DNA from: Gadus chalcogrammus
Lineage: Eukaryota; Chordata; Actinopteri; Gadiformes; Gadidae
Length of the DNA stretch: 64,000 nucleotides
Assembly: GCF_026213295.1 (NCBI RefSeq)
Contig: NC_079420.1
Span: 12,893,374-12,957,373, forward strand
Reading direction: 5' to 3'
Shown: piece by piece, positions 1 to 29,225 of the stretch
Numbering within the stretch: the first letter of the stretch is position 1
How the letters are laid out: each line of letters begins with the position of its first letter
Notes under the pieces: model-generated
Database searches by the model: none
Told to the model about the DNA's origin: nothing
What the model saw: the letters and a program-made list of their open reading frames with translations, nothing else
Translations under genes and position numbers: made by a program

Positions 1-1231
<1,231 letters not shown>

Positions 1232-1994
1232 GTAAAGTAGCTCTTCAAATTTAACGGTATGTAAACGAAATAAGGCATGCTTTTTGTGGCGGTAAGTCAA
1301 TTCATAGGTGTTTGCATGTGAAAACAATTAACAACTATTGTGTTTTTGATCCGAATTGAGAAGATATTTTTGGTTGACAGACGTGACGTTATCCTTAATA
1401 GACGGCATGCCAGCCGGTTTCTTAGGAAACGACGTTCATCATCCTGTTTGTCGCCGTGACTTTGCTCAACAGCACCCCTTGCAACAATATGCGCTTCGTC
1501 CGCAGTTTGTGTAGCCTACAAGTCCAAGAAATAAATTAGGGCATGAGACAGCATAACGAGCCAAGCAGTCGATCTATTAAGTCGAACTTGACATAAAACA
1601 AGACACAGGAGAGGGCTTTCCATCAGACGTGATTAATGCATTTGATTAGACGCCTTGACACAAAAACAATTTCGGGCAATATAAGGCAAAATAGGAACTG
1701 CAACATTACATAATAAAATAATGTATAAAAGAATGTTAGGCGGTTGCAATGTTATTGTTTTGGTATTTTGGTTTACGTGGGCCTAAGAAGAGCAATGCTT
1801 TTAAAATGAGACAATATCAGACATAGTCTAGGAGGTTCTAAAAACGGACCACCTCCTCCCCTTCGACGCAAAAAAAAAGAAAGATGCGACGCTTATATTT
1901 TCCAACAACCTGTTTTTTCTCTGTTGATAACAAATCTTCGGTTATGTGTCGCAAGTGCCGCCAACTCGAGGTTGCATTGAAGTGAGTAGGCTAG

Positions 1995-2325
1995 TTGGTG
2001 GCAATGGTAGTATTGGACCATAGAGTATTGGACCAGTGAAGCTTGGTCTAGTTAGCTTTTTGACCTGGGAGACTGGTTCTAGTCTGTGGTATTGTACCAT
2101 AGTATTGGAGTAGTGAGGCTTGGTCTAGTCAGTGGTATTGGACCAGTGAGGCTGGTTCTAGTTGTTGCTTTTGGACAAGTGAAGCTAGTTTGGAGTATTA
2201 GACCATGTCTAATGTGTCTACTATTTTAGTTTGCGATATTGAACCATAGTATTGGACTAGTGTGACTGGTTCTAGTTGGCGCTATTGGACCAGTAATGAT
2301 GGTTATAGTCGGCAGTATTGGACCC
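1995..2325. repeat. Degenerate ~35-bp tandem repeat
   Basis: About nine imperfect copies of a unit containing the words AGTATTGGACCAGTGA and GGCTGGTTCTAGT. The copies differ by substitutions and small indels, indicating an old minisatellite. Confidence 0.75.
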
Positions 2326-5300
2326 TATGCAGAAGTTTTCTGGTAATACATGAAAAAACACACGCATTTATTAATGAAAAAAGCTACGTCATAACTAGTA
2401 GGCCTAGCTTGTTGTGCTTGTAGGCGTGATGGAGCATATATAGGTGGACTGTTTCTGGACTATTTCTGGTTTGTAATGAATTGCAATCCTAATTGCAACA
2501 CACTTGCTCCTTAGAACTCATTCTTTCAGGTCAAATGTTTGGTGTATATTTTGCATCTAAAGTATAAAAACAGGAGCCAATATTACAACGTTTTGTCACC
2601 TAATTTCAGCTTGGCTACTAATAAAATAAGCTTATTTATGCAGCCGAAGTGAGGAAATTTCAAGACGGTTTAAAGTATACTTTTGAGGTAAAGCTCAATA
2701 ACTAGGCTGCTTGTGTTGGTCAAAGGCTGCTTCACCTAGATGAAATCACTCCCTTTAAGCTCTCAGTTTATGGCTCCATTGTATATTTGTGACTGTGACT
2801 CTGTTTGCTGTATGGTTTTAGCTTGAATGTGTCTTTGACTACTTTGTGCCAATGCTTACAGCTCTCTCCTCCATACAGATATGCGGTTGTCTATGCGATA
2901 TGCTAGTATTATTCTGTTCATAACAGGGCTACTAAAGCCTATTTAGCCTCTTGAGTGTACAACAGTGCTCAGAGTGCTGAGTCACATTGTGACTTAACCC
3001 TCAACTGAATCCACAAATCCTCAACAGTAATATGGGCTATTAAAGACGCATAAGAGGACCAGCTGGTTCCAAAACTTCTTCTTTCAAATCACATTTGAGA
3101 AGGAAGAAGAAGAAATCATGGTATAACTAAAAGGATTCTCACGAATAGATTTATAAAATAAACCGATTTAGTTGTTTTGTTGACTTTGGGCAAAACCATC
3201 CATAAATGATTTTCTCAGCTATATAAGATCTCAAATAGACCACATTCAAACATCTAAGTGTTGAATTTTTTTTTAAGAAGAAATGCAAAGAATAAAAGTT
3301 TACAACTCCCTTCAAAGCACAATGTTGGAGAAAAACTCTCCCAACTGGCATGAGTAAATTCTGCTCCAATCAACCCATTCAACTACAATATGTGAATAAC
3401 CCAATCATTAGACAGGTTTAATCGGGGACAAAGAGCAAGACGGGTGCTTACTTCCTAAACTGTGCCGATGTGGGATTTGGAGACGTTGGACTGCTAAATC
3501 ATAGCATAATGGAGGGCACTTGATCACATGATACACTGAGAAGCTCATTAAGATTAGTCTTGATTGGGTTGGTTTGTTTGCTGCGGCACGTCATATAGCC
3601 CATTAAGCACGTGACCGACACATTACAAACACTTCATCTCACTAAAGAGTTCACCGCTGACCATTAAAGCATTCTGACACAAGGCAGACTGCAGGGATTG
3701 TTAGCATACTTTATTAAGCATTCATATTGATGTATTAGCCCTCTGCAATTACACAACATGTTCATAGGGGACCAATAGATAGCTTTTTGATTAGAGGCAG
3801 AATTTATTATATAATTGCATGTGGTCCACAGCACAGATTGACATAACTGTATCTTGCAGGGCTGATTTCCGAGTTTTAATGGTCTTGAGAGGGTAAAGTC
3901 TTTGTTTTCATGGATATGAATACACTTATGCTACCAATAATGGACTAGGTCAGCTAATCTAACATCGGACGGACCCCACAGCCCAACTTTATATTTACTG
4001 AGGAACATTCCATTTGCAGGTCAGACATTTATTTTTCGTTCTTTGCCTAAACATTGCTCACTTTCTATCACCGTTCAACAATGCAAAGCTATTGACTGCC
4101 ACCGTCTACACCTCAAAGGGAAATTTTCCATTACTGACAGGCCAATTAAGTCTAGGAAACGGAGAGCTGATCTATCAGGAGCATTAGCATATGTCCTGTC
4201 TAATTGTTCTTGACCAATGCCCAAGCGTACGGCTCACAGCTTCGTACCTAGACCTAGACTGTTGGAAGGGTTTGGGTGCCCCTCCATTGCACTGAAAAGT
4301 GAGAGGCCGCTAGAGTATTCAACATGGCAACATATAGCATAGATAACATGTTACCATAGTTTATAAATAACATCTGTTTTTAATTCCCACTGTGCCGGCT
4401 CCCATTCTCTGCCTCCCCTTATGGTGGACTGAATCTTGCTGTTCACACTCCAGTGCCCTTAAACACATGTTCAGCCACCATCTTGTGAAACAAAGTCACC
4501 CAACAAATCCTCCATCTTTCTATCTCTGTGCCTTTTATCCCGTTGGATGTGGGATGCTTGTATGAGTAATGCTTTTCCAAACAACCAAAGACGCCCCACT
4601 TAAGTGATTCTTAAAATAGTTCCAATCCTTTTTACATATACTGTATGTATTTTCATAGTGATTTTGAAATGGAAAAAAAATATATATGAAGAGTTTATTG
4701 TGTGCAGCTGATTCTTTCATTCAAGATAGACAAAACTAATGGCAAAAAAACAACAACTTCAATTCTTAGATGCAAAGAGTGCTGAGCCAACAAATCCAAA
4801 AGCAAACTGGACAAAATATTAAGGTGAAAAGTACATCATCAGAAGAGCATAACTGCTCAACACTGTAGATACACATATGATTGTACCACCTCTCAAACCA
4901 AAGAACTGCTCCAAAGAATCAGAAAGGAAGAGCAGGAGAGTGGGAAGAAATGAAGCAGACTGCTACTGATCGGAAAGTATGGTGTAAAACAATGGAGGGG
5001 CTGGGGCTTGGGGAATGCAGCAGTGAGCAGCCTTTGCAGTGGTTCCCGCCTCTCTGGCTGCTGTTTGATGCTTTACTCCCTTTTCAGCTAGTTTAGAGTA
5101 GATGTGTATGTGTTTATGTGTGCAAGTGCATACTCCTTTATATAGCTATATCTACAACGATATCTATACCCTGAGGACTACATATGCAATTTCACACACA
5201 GATAACTGAAGTTATAGGTGGTGCTGAATGACAAAGCTTCTGTCTCTCTCACCAATCTGTCTGTCTTCTCTTCCTTCTCTCTACAAAGATTTAGTCTTCC

Positions 5301-5904
5301 TCTCCACAAAGCATTCCTTCCATTACTGGTAACAAGGACGTTCACTTGAGAAACGGTTCATCTCCTTCTCTGTTGTCCTCTTCCATATTCCCTAGTCTGT
5401 CTACATCGTTATGGCTTATATAGAGCAGAAACAGAATCTATGGAGAAAGGGAGCTCTTTGTGCAAAAAGATAGCATACAGCAGATGTAATGAGACGATCA
5501 ACTATCTATATAATAACTACAATTTATTTACTCAGTAAGGGAGAAAGGAAGGGAACCTGAAGGAGGCAGGAGAGACGTGGCAGTTATACTGGAGGAATGC
5601 ATTTGTGCTGACAGGAGCCATATTCGTTGGCACAGAGGTGTTGCCTCAGTGTCTAGTGTTCCTCTCTTCTGCTGCAGCAGCGTCACAAACATTGATCCCT
5701 CCATCAGGCCCTCCACCACACTCCTCCACTTCCTGAACTGTCCTCACCAGCAGCACCCCAACATGCGCGCTGTCATTTGCTGACATGGACTCACTCAGCC
5801 TGTTCATCTAATGCAGCCGGTCTGGGAGGGAGGTGTTTGTGAGGATGGGGTGTTGCCCAGTTTGATTTTCAGCAAGCCAAATACTTGTAAGCCTCTGCAA
5901 GTCG

Positions 5905-6785
5905 TATAATGCAGCGCTTCGACATAAGGGTCTCTTTGTTGCTGACATCATGGACTTGAGGGTCTCTGTGCCTTGTCATCATAGACTTATGCCTTGTTTC
6001 CACCGAGTGGTGTGGTACGATTTTTTGCGATACGATTCAGTGTGGTACAGTGCGGAACGGGCCGCTTATATTGGCGTTTCCACCGCCAAAAGTTGGGCAG
6101 GGTCCCAACTGAGCCGTACCTATTTTTCGGTACTCCTACGTTGGGGTACCAAGCGGTCTGAAAGGGTACCGAAAAGATGAAGCTACACGTGCCGTCCGTT
6201 GATTGGTTGACAGAATCGTCACTTCCGTGCGACAGGGGGATAAAACAAACAAACAAACAAAGTAAACTCAAGGTATTTCTGGACAACGGCGAAAGCTTTG
6301 TTTATTGAAGAAGAATTGCAAAAGTTTGCCATCCTTCTTGGACCTCCATTGTCTTTTTCATTGAATTTTTAGCAGGCTACACTGTGTCACACTGCAACGA
6401 TGTCCCGATTTTTACGTAGCTGCCACGGCTATCGCAAATCCTGATTTCGCCTGTTACCGATTGCCCATTGCAGGGAAAGTTAAAATGAAAATGTGTAAAT
6501 CTACTTGAAAAAATCCCCAAGCCCTATATCATCATAGACCAAAGACCCTTTGTGTAGTGTCATCATAGACTTAAGGCCTTTGGTGTTTGCAACATCATAT
6601 TCTTTAGGCCCTTGTGTTGTGACATCATAGACTTAATGCCCTGTGTGTTGTGACTCATTTACTCTCGGTCCTTCATGTTGTGTCATCATATACTTCAGGC
6701 CTTTGGTGTTTGAAATGATATACTTTATGCCAACTGTACTGTGTCATCTAAATCTAAGCCCTTTGTGTAGAAAATTATGCTACTA
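5905..6785. repeat. ~31-bp tandem repeat, split by a transposon piece
   Basis: Repeated copies of a unit built on TCATCATAGACTTAAGGCC followed by CTTTGTGTTG. Two to three copies lie at about 5920-5992 and about eight at 6525-6780. The block between them is unrelated sequence that looks inserted. Confidence 0.75.
5992..6510. mobile_element. DNA-transposon-like insertion, non-autonomous
   Basis: An unrelated block of about 500 bases sits inside the 31-bp tandem repeat. Its left part begins TGTTTCCACCGAGTGGT and is full of GGTAC words, a style typical of short non-autonomous DNA transposons in fish. I cannot identify a matching right terminal inverted repeat or a target duplication, so the copy may be truncated and the right boundary is approximate. 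Confidence 0.45.
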
Positions 6786-6837
6786 GTGATATTATATCTA
6801 AATGTATTTTATTTACAATGTAAACATACAGACATGT

Positions 6838-6868
6838 ATTTGCCTTGCCTTGCCTTGCCTTGCCCTGC
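6838..6868. repeat. (CCTTG)n short tandem repeat
   Basis: Six consecutive copies of a CCTTG pentamer with slight variation at the right end. Confidence 0.8.
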
Positions 6869-7492
6869 CTAGATAAAGACAACTTTGCTATATTAAGGAC
6901 TCGTAAGCCCCTTCCCACTGGACAAAAAACCCACTGACACTGTGCTTTAGTCTATAGTTTGGAAGGTTACAATAGGCATTCATTCCCGGGCATATTACTC
7001 TGCAGTCGTCTAATTTATCTGCTGCAGCTCCGATAGGCAGTGATGGAACGCTAATTTGCATTGCTAGTTTACTACCCAATGTCGATATTGATATTGTTGA
7101 TGGATATTTCAGCTTCCACTTAATATCTTACTGATTTTTCAAAAAAGCCAAGCAGCAAGTTAGTTCAACAAGTTCAACATTTCCTGATTACAAGGGGCCG
7201 AACAGAGTCTAAGTCCTACCTGAACTCTGCAGCAGGCGGCTATCCTACTTAAATGCTTTCTATAAGATGCTTCTTCCTAGCTACCAACCTGTGCAATGGC
7301 AGACGGCAGCAAATCCCTGCCCCACTCACGACCCTGCGTCACCCGAGGACGTGTTCGGGTCTTAAATACCTACAAATACACACACTAGACCAAGACACTC
7401 TACCCCTGGTGGTCTGACTGATATTGTATGATATTATATGGTATTTGCGATGTTCTGATTTAAACATTATGCATAGGAGAGAGGGAATATAA

Positions 7493-7558
7493 CACACACA
7501 CACACAGACACACACACACACACACACACGCCCCCCACACACACATACACCCACACCC
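7493..7558. repeat. (CA)n microsatellite, interrupted
   Basis: CA dinucleotide tract broken by a GC-rich CGCCCCCC segment. The overlapping short open frames are artefacts. Confidence 0.9.
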
Positions 7559-10500
7559 ACAGGTTTTCCCTTTTCTTCATTCTCTAAAACGTGGAAAAAT
7601 CAGCAGTGTGAAGGCAAGAGGACCACAGCTATGGGTATGGACTGTGTGAAGGTGCAGGGAGTCGGGCGCTGGACCGAAGTGTGTTTTGTGTGCCTAGTTG
7701 ACTGCCCCCCCGGTCCCCCGACCTTTCAAAGCCTTGGAGAGGGTCCGAGGGGTACGAGGGTGGTGGGAAGTGGGGTGCCAGGGATGATGTCATTGTTGGC
7801 ACATGGTTTGATCGGCTTTCTAAGAGACGGCAAGACTCTGCCAAGACTAGCCTTTAATGGTAGTGGCTTAAGCTGTCCCTTCTTAGCTCTCTCTCTTTCT
7901 CTTCCTCTCGCTCCCTACCTCTCTCACGTTCACTGTCCCTGCCCTACCTCTTTCCCCCTCTCCATCTCTCTCTCTTGCTCTCTCTCTCCCTCTCACTTTA
8001 AAATACACACCTACACACACACACGAAAGCTTTCGATCAGATAATTCCAAGTTATCTCGATCTGTCTATCTACAACTGTTCAATTGTAGATTTAAGTGTA
8101 GAGTAAGTTAAATATAAGGCATGTGTTTACTTTGTGAAAAGCGTCAGAAAAGAAGACCAAGCTTTATTGACGTGCATTGTGTGTTTATTTCTGTCTGCAC
8201 ACACCCATGCACCAATCAAGGAAGTAAACAAAATCTTTGCAAAGGAGTTTTTCAAAATATGTCCATTGTGTGGGAAATTAAACTGCAGCAACCAGAAATA
8301 GAGATGTATTATAACTAACATGGATCCAATGGATTGATGTTCCATTTCATCCCAGTACTTTTACTAAGCATGTGTCATTTTAGTTAAATGATTATGTTTA
8401 TTTGTATGTATATTATAACACGTATTTTTGGTTTTAGTTTCATGAATGAAACCACAGGTTAGAGTATAGCCTTGGGTCTTTCCTTTTTTTGCTGGCCGAA
8501 ATTAAACTAAGCAGCCCAAAACACCTAACCATTGTTTCTGTTCATAAATTAAAGGTTTTCCTCTATAATAATTTGATAATCCAACATCCCAAATACAATA
8601 CACCTTGACCTCTTCTGATAGGTTCATATTATGTATGGAATAAAAGGCTGATAAATAGTGTGATTGTTTCAAATCCAAGCCCTGTTCCTAGCATTAGCTC
8701 CTCGACCTCGCCTGCAGCAGCAGTAATTAGCATAGGCGCTTTAACTGGATCAGCTAGCAGAATGATTCATCACTGCCAAATCACAGGAAAAGGATTAGGA
8801 GCAGGAGCTTGAGTGACCCCTAACAACAATGAGCGCCTAGTGGAGAGTATATAGTTCATTGTAGAATCCTGCATTGAAAGCCACAGGGGACACAAGAAGG
8901 ATGCATAAGCTAGCACATGCTTTCTGCCTTTGGACAATGTACAATTGATTGATACATTACCCTTATAGATTTTTGACTAGTAGGTTTTAGTCTCATCTGC
9001 GTGCCATTGCAGACTTCAATGCAGCAGCAGTGACTCAGCAGTGATACGGGGCCTCCAGTCTCTTCATCAGAGGAACAGATTCCCTGGTGTGATGCATCAC
9101 TTTGATGATATATTGAAGATGGGACCTTCAAATCGGTACTGGAATTTTTGCATTGTCTCTCCACTATCTCCAGTCTACTATCCACCACTTCATTACTAAG
9201 CCAAGACAGTCAAATCACATTATTCACATTAGATTACGATCAGTGTCTGCTGTCTGCTCCAATTTATTAGTCTACGTATTCAAATTCATGTTGATGTTTA
9301 ATTGGATGGTGCTTGAGTTATTTAGTTCAGCTTTTTCTCTTCATTTAATTCAGATCTAATTTATTAACCGATAAGGAGATTCTGGGATTCATTCGTCAGT
9401 TTAGCACATTTGAAGTGAATTGCCTAATAATTGCTCTGTTGCAACCATGGAGACACTGTTTGATGTTTTAATGAAGTGGAAATATAATTGGTTGTTTAGG
9501 CCTCCTACATTTGGCTTGTCTTCATAGATATTACTTCATGCAGGCATCTTATATTCAGAATCATCAATTCCCAAATCTTTTGGACCTAAAGTCATGAGTT
9601 GCATTCCGGGGTCCTGACATCCATTTCAGTTTTGCACTAAATATCATCCCATATCATATAATTATACAGTTATGATGTCAAAGTAACATTTTAAGGGGAT
9701 TAAGGGGAATCGACCCCAAGCAGTGCCTAAGGCCAAACATTGTCGTAGATTTCAAGAACTGTGTACATTATCTTTATTTTCTTGAATAAAGAATAGCAAC
9801 GACATGTCAGGTCTTTTTTGGACCTGTTGTCTTTGAGTTCCTTGAACTTTCCTCCCCTCCCCAAGGTGTGCTAAATGTGGAGCAGTATCTGGAGCAGTGC
9901 AGTGGCTGTGCCTGGGTGGATGGGCACACCATTAAGCTGTCTCTTTTAACAAGTGTTCCGCTTTTGGGAGTTCAGACACAGATATTTATATCAAGCGGGT
10001 CAGTGAAAAAGGCTGAAGCAAAGTGCGTCGGGTGTGTTTTGTGTGAAAGTCCTTTCTCTGGAGCCACGAATCAAACATGAGACAGCGATGTCCGTGGGTT
10101 GAAAGGGACTGAGGTGTTTGTGATGGAAGTTCAGAGGTAGTTCAAGTTTTCAAAAATGACCCTACAACCTCAGTTAATACTAGAGCTGTCTTTCTGAGCT
10201 GAAGGCTTTGCATCCACCACCAGAATCTGTCAGCAGTGAACTAATAATGCAAGTGCAGCACTGGGATCTGTAGAACATGAGGATCAGAAGCACAGCCTTA
10301 GGTGACGTGGTAGAACTGATGTGCTAAGCAGCTTAAGTTCTCTTTAATATGTTTTTACTTGTCAGATATCTCAACTGTCCACAGATATGGGAAGTATTTT
10401 ATCAGAGAAAAATGCTAAATCTAAGCCCTAATGAGACTCCAAGTTACACTGGTGTCTCATTATGCTGTACGTAAATCCTGGATTCTCAGGGCATTCAGTG

Positions 10501-11348
10501 GGGATGGCACTGTGACGTGGATGATGGTGTCTGGAAAAAGAGAAGAAATATAATAATGCTGAATGGTTGCCAAGCTAAAAATATAAGTTATATTGTGGAG
10601 ATGAAACACTATTTTAGCCTGCCTGATGAGTTCATCTCCCAGCAGATGGTGTGTGGTGTCGTCGTGCTACTGTCGTAGTTTGTACCTTTCAATAAGATTC
10701 TCTTTATTTGTGCTTTTGTTCTTTATAATACACACAGCAGCACTTGTACCAGGGGGTGCGGATCAGCCATGTGTCTTCCCAGCAGCGCCTTACAGTAATC
10801 ACTCTGCCGTTGTTCAAGAAGAGCTGTTTGTTCTTGTGCTATTTCACTCACTCTGTGTGATGTAGAGTTGTTGATCCTATGACTGGTTCATTGCAAACAG
10901 CATGGCATGACATCAACAGAGGGGAATTCCTGCTAAACGCCTACTACAAATCGATTATATGTTGTGGAAAGTTATACAATGTGGAAGTACTTTAAGTATA
11001 GTCCTCAATGCGTGCATGCTTGTTTGTAACTCTGTCCTTCCCTTTGAACGCAACACAAAGTCATTGACCTTGCGTTGAATGGATGCAGTGATGATGCTGA
11101 GCACTGGACGCTATCCTGGTGTCATTGTCTCCCACCTGAATTCCTATTCCATCAACTGTACACTCACAGCAGCACACAACTATGGTGTCTGCAGTACAGG
11201 GCATCAGCCTAAACAGCCATCTCATTGGGATGTGTGTGTGTTGGGATGTTTGGGAGAACAGCAGCTTCAGAATGACTGAAGAAGGGGCTTTGTTGTCATA
11301 GTATCACATTGTACCAGTGTCAGCTAGCGCCCCCCACTCCCTTCCCCA

Positions 11349-11382
11349 CAGGCCCCCACAGGCCCCCACAGGCCCCCACAGG
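11349..11382. repeat. CAGGCCCCCA 10-bp tandem repeat
   Basis: Just over three exact copies of a 10-bp unit in tandem, in the first intron of map1a. Confidence 0.85.
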
Positions 11383-12120
11383 GAGACAGATTCTAATGCA
11401 GTGCCTCTCTCTCTCTTTCACCTGATAAAGCAGATGGGGGGGAGGGGGGGAGTCTCAGTGGGATACGCCCCTCCTCCCTCCTTTGCTGTGTGCATGCTCT
11501 CTTGATGTCATACATCAACTCATGTTGTTCAGCAAACAGAATTCATGTGTTTTGAAAGGGCTATTTGTTGTTGTTTTGCCGTATAGTTGAAGGAAACCTG
11601 CTCAGCCTCAAGCTGTATAAATATTCTTAATTTATTATACTTTTTAGGATTCACGTTGCAAATACAACATGCAATTGCGTACAAGGGAAAACCTTGGCTG
11701 ACCTAATTTGCCGGGGATGCAAGGGAATCTTACTACAATCGGCTCTTGCAGCTCAGTTCCCATTCTTACAAGTAATTAATAATAATTAGAATAATAAGAA
11801 GTTGAGCCCATATGACCTAATAAATACGTATAAGTCTGTAGACAAATAGGCCACCACCATAGTTGCCACCGGAAATGTTATACTTCAGGTGGCATATGAC
11901 TCAAGAGCACTTATTTTTGTTTTAAACGTGGTCATTCGTTTTATTTTATCATTGTGACTGAAATAAGTCCCCAATTTAGATAAAAAAGGGGTAAAATCCT
12001 ATGCTTTGCCATTCTCCCCAAAACACTATGTGAACGTTTGTGCGAATGCAGGTGGCGTTCTGTACGTGAGAAAGTTAGGCTTCCCGGATACCTATAGTCC
12101 AAACCCTCACCTGGACGGTG

Positions 12121-12234
12121 TATTAAATAAACCGCGGCTCGGACAGAGCTTCACCATCCACACACACCATGGCATTATACTGTAAAGTGTCTGAAAGGCT
12201 TTCTCTCGGATGCAGCAGTCACTTATTCCAGTAA
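12121..12234 (+). promoter_or_regulatory. Weak candidate for an internal map1a promoter
   Basis: A TATA-like TATTAAATAA is followed 48 bases downstream by an ATG in a strong start context (CACCATGG, 12169). That ATG opens a 21-codon frame ending at 12234. It lies about 250 bases upstream of the first coding exon found. Mammalian MAP1A has an intronic promoter, which is why I record this. A donor at 12231 would not join the 12484 exon in the map1a frame, so this is not a coding start for MAP1A. Confidence 0.2.
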
Positions 12235-12483
12235 CAGTAAAAAAATTGCATAGATAACTATGTTGACGATCGTATAAGATAAATTACCAAAAACCAAAAA
12301 ACAAAACTGTTTTGGTTCACTGCCTCTTTAATGATTCACCTAAATTGAAATAGTAATAATACATTCATTTAGAATGGTAAACAGAAAGTGAAAAGTGACA
12401 AATTAATTCAATATCTGTATAAAGTTGTCTGCATACAGTTGTCTCTGCCATAGCATTGTGTTCTGTTAAATATTGTCCCACAG

Positions 12484-27503
<15,020 letters not shown>

Positions 27504-29149
27504 ACCTCCTCCTCCAGAGCTGAGCTCTGGAGGGGGGAGGATGAGCTCTCATCCTCCCCCCCCCCACTTCCCCCTCTCCCATTCTCAGCCTCCCCCCACC
27601 CTCCTCCTCCTCTCCTCCTCCCTTGCCGGTTCTCTGTCACAGGCTGGGTGGAGAGGCGGGAGCACTCTCTGCTCCTTGACGGTCCGCCTCATCTCCCCGT
27701 TATGAAAGCAGCCGCTACTGCATTAGCTGCAGTACTATTCAACTCATTTGCATTAGCTAAGATTAAATGGATTTGACCATCTCTGGTGTTCTAAAAATAA
27801 TGTTGTTTATTTGTGATTTGCTTGTTGGTTTGTTTTCTATCTGAATTAACTCATGGGCTTAAGCCACTATGGAGACTAGATTCATCTTCAGTTTTTCCCC
27901 CAAATCACTTTATTGTCATACTACTCTACTAGTTCTATATATAACTTGTAGAATTGTAGAAAGACAATAATTTTTAGTTAATGTACTTGTGTACATGAAA
28001 TACACAAATCTATTTGACGAAACAAGTGCCAAAAACCGCTGTTAGTTAAACCACTGCTAATTAACTCTAGTTGGTGGAAAACTTCCGCAGTCATTCAAAT
28101 CACCAAAATCATTCAGATATCGATCAGAATCTAAAATTTCACAATCAGCAACTTGATTAATAGGTTTGTGTATGGTGTTTGATATTGTATTATTTTTATG
28201 TTGTTCCAAAGTCATAGCATAATTTTCCGTAAGATAATATCTTTACCTTGATGTGCAAGCAACTGCTAGTCTACAGTGCTTCACGTTATCGTCTGGATAA
28301 ATCCATAGACAACAAACGGTAATGTTACTTATATACAAAAAATATAAATATACTGTCTTTTGTTGGGCAACTGTAGAAAGTGCCTGGTGTTAGCGCTTCT
28401 CAAGAAATACCATTCTAAAGTATTTCCTCGCGGCGTTTACTGCTTAGCTGGTGCATGATGCTTGAAACCTAGCTCGGACTCTTTCCGAATTTAGTTCAGG
28501 AGTTGCATCTGGTTGACATGTCGTCATTATAGGGCCTGCCTTGGGGAACACTGCAGTGCAACAGATAGGTCACAGCCCTGTTCTGGCTATATCCCATGAA
28601 AAAAGAAAAGGCTGTTTGTGACGAGCTAATGGGATTGTATACTTATAATAACTGCTGGCTTTGATGGTTCCTTTCTTTGAATAGCTTAAGTCATTGTCAA
28701 GGTCTTTGTTTTATGAATGTACTGCGTGTGTATGTATATATATATATATAAATATGTACATATATATGAATATATATATATATACATTTATACAAACACA
28801 CACACAGTCCATTCTAACATTACAGATGTTAAACAATTTACATGTTGTAATGGTAAATAATGATCTTGAAGGGATCGTTTGTTCTGTCGTGCATTTTAGA
28901 CCGTGAACATTTAAAGCGATGATACACAACTTTCCTGTCTCAACGACTTAATATAGCGCCTGTCTTAAATATCACCGAGTGATGAAAGCGAGTGACCTTG
29001 GACCGTATCATGTCAATCCCGGGGGGTGGATATTATGCGATGGAGTTTGTATTTATTGGTTGCTTCCATTCATATGTATGAGATGATGTGGAAGGAGGAG
29101 GCTCATATGTGCCTTTCAAGTGGTGGTAGGAGGCTGGGCTATTTTACAG

Positions 29150-29225
29150 GCTGCACGTCAGCCAAACCTGAACCAGGGATCGAACGCAGGGTAAACCCAC
29201 TCAAATGAGTCACGTAGGAAGACTT
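29150..29225 (-). repeat. tRNA-like (SINE-head) fragment
   Basis: On the - strand this has an A-box-like TGACTCATTTGAGTGGG followed by a B-box-like GCGTTCGATCCC, spaced as in a tRNA. There is no recognisable tail or full cloverleaf, so it is at most a decayed tRNA-derived SINE head. Confidence 0.35.

Larger units (their letters stand above)
1232..12483 (+). other. Large first intron of map1a (putative)
   Basis: About 11.2 kb between the putative exon 1 donor and the first recognisable coding exon. It holds a degenerate ~35-bp tandem repeat, a 31-bp tandem repeat interrupted by a transposon piece, a CA tract, CCTTG and CAGGCCCCCA short repeats, and otherwise unique AT-rich sequence. I searched for an exon like the MAP1-family exon that precedes 12484 (coding for a VSRHSA-type block and ending in phase 1) and did not find one. 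A GC-balanced stretch around 8690-8830 might be a conserved non-coding element but I cannot test that. Confidence 0.5.

Noticed and set aside
9868..10080. Possible upstream map1a exon after a CCCCAAG acceptor-like site
   Set aside because: The peptide (GVLNVEQYLEQCSGC...) does not match the MAP1 N-terminal blocks and no donor fits the phase-1 start of the 12484 exon.
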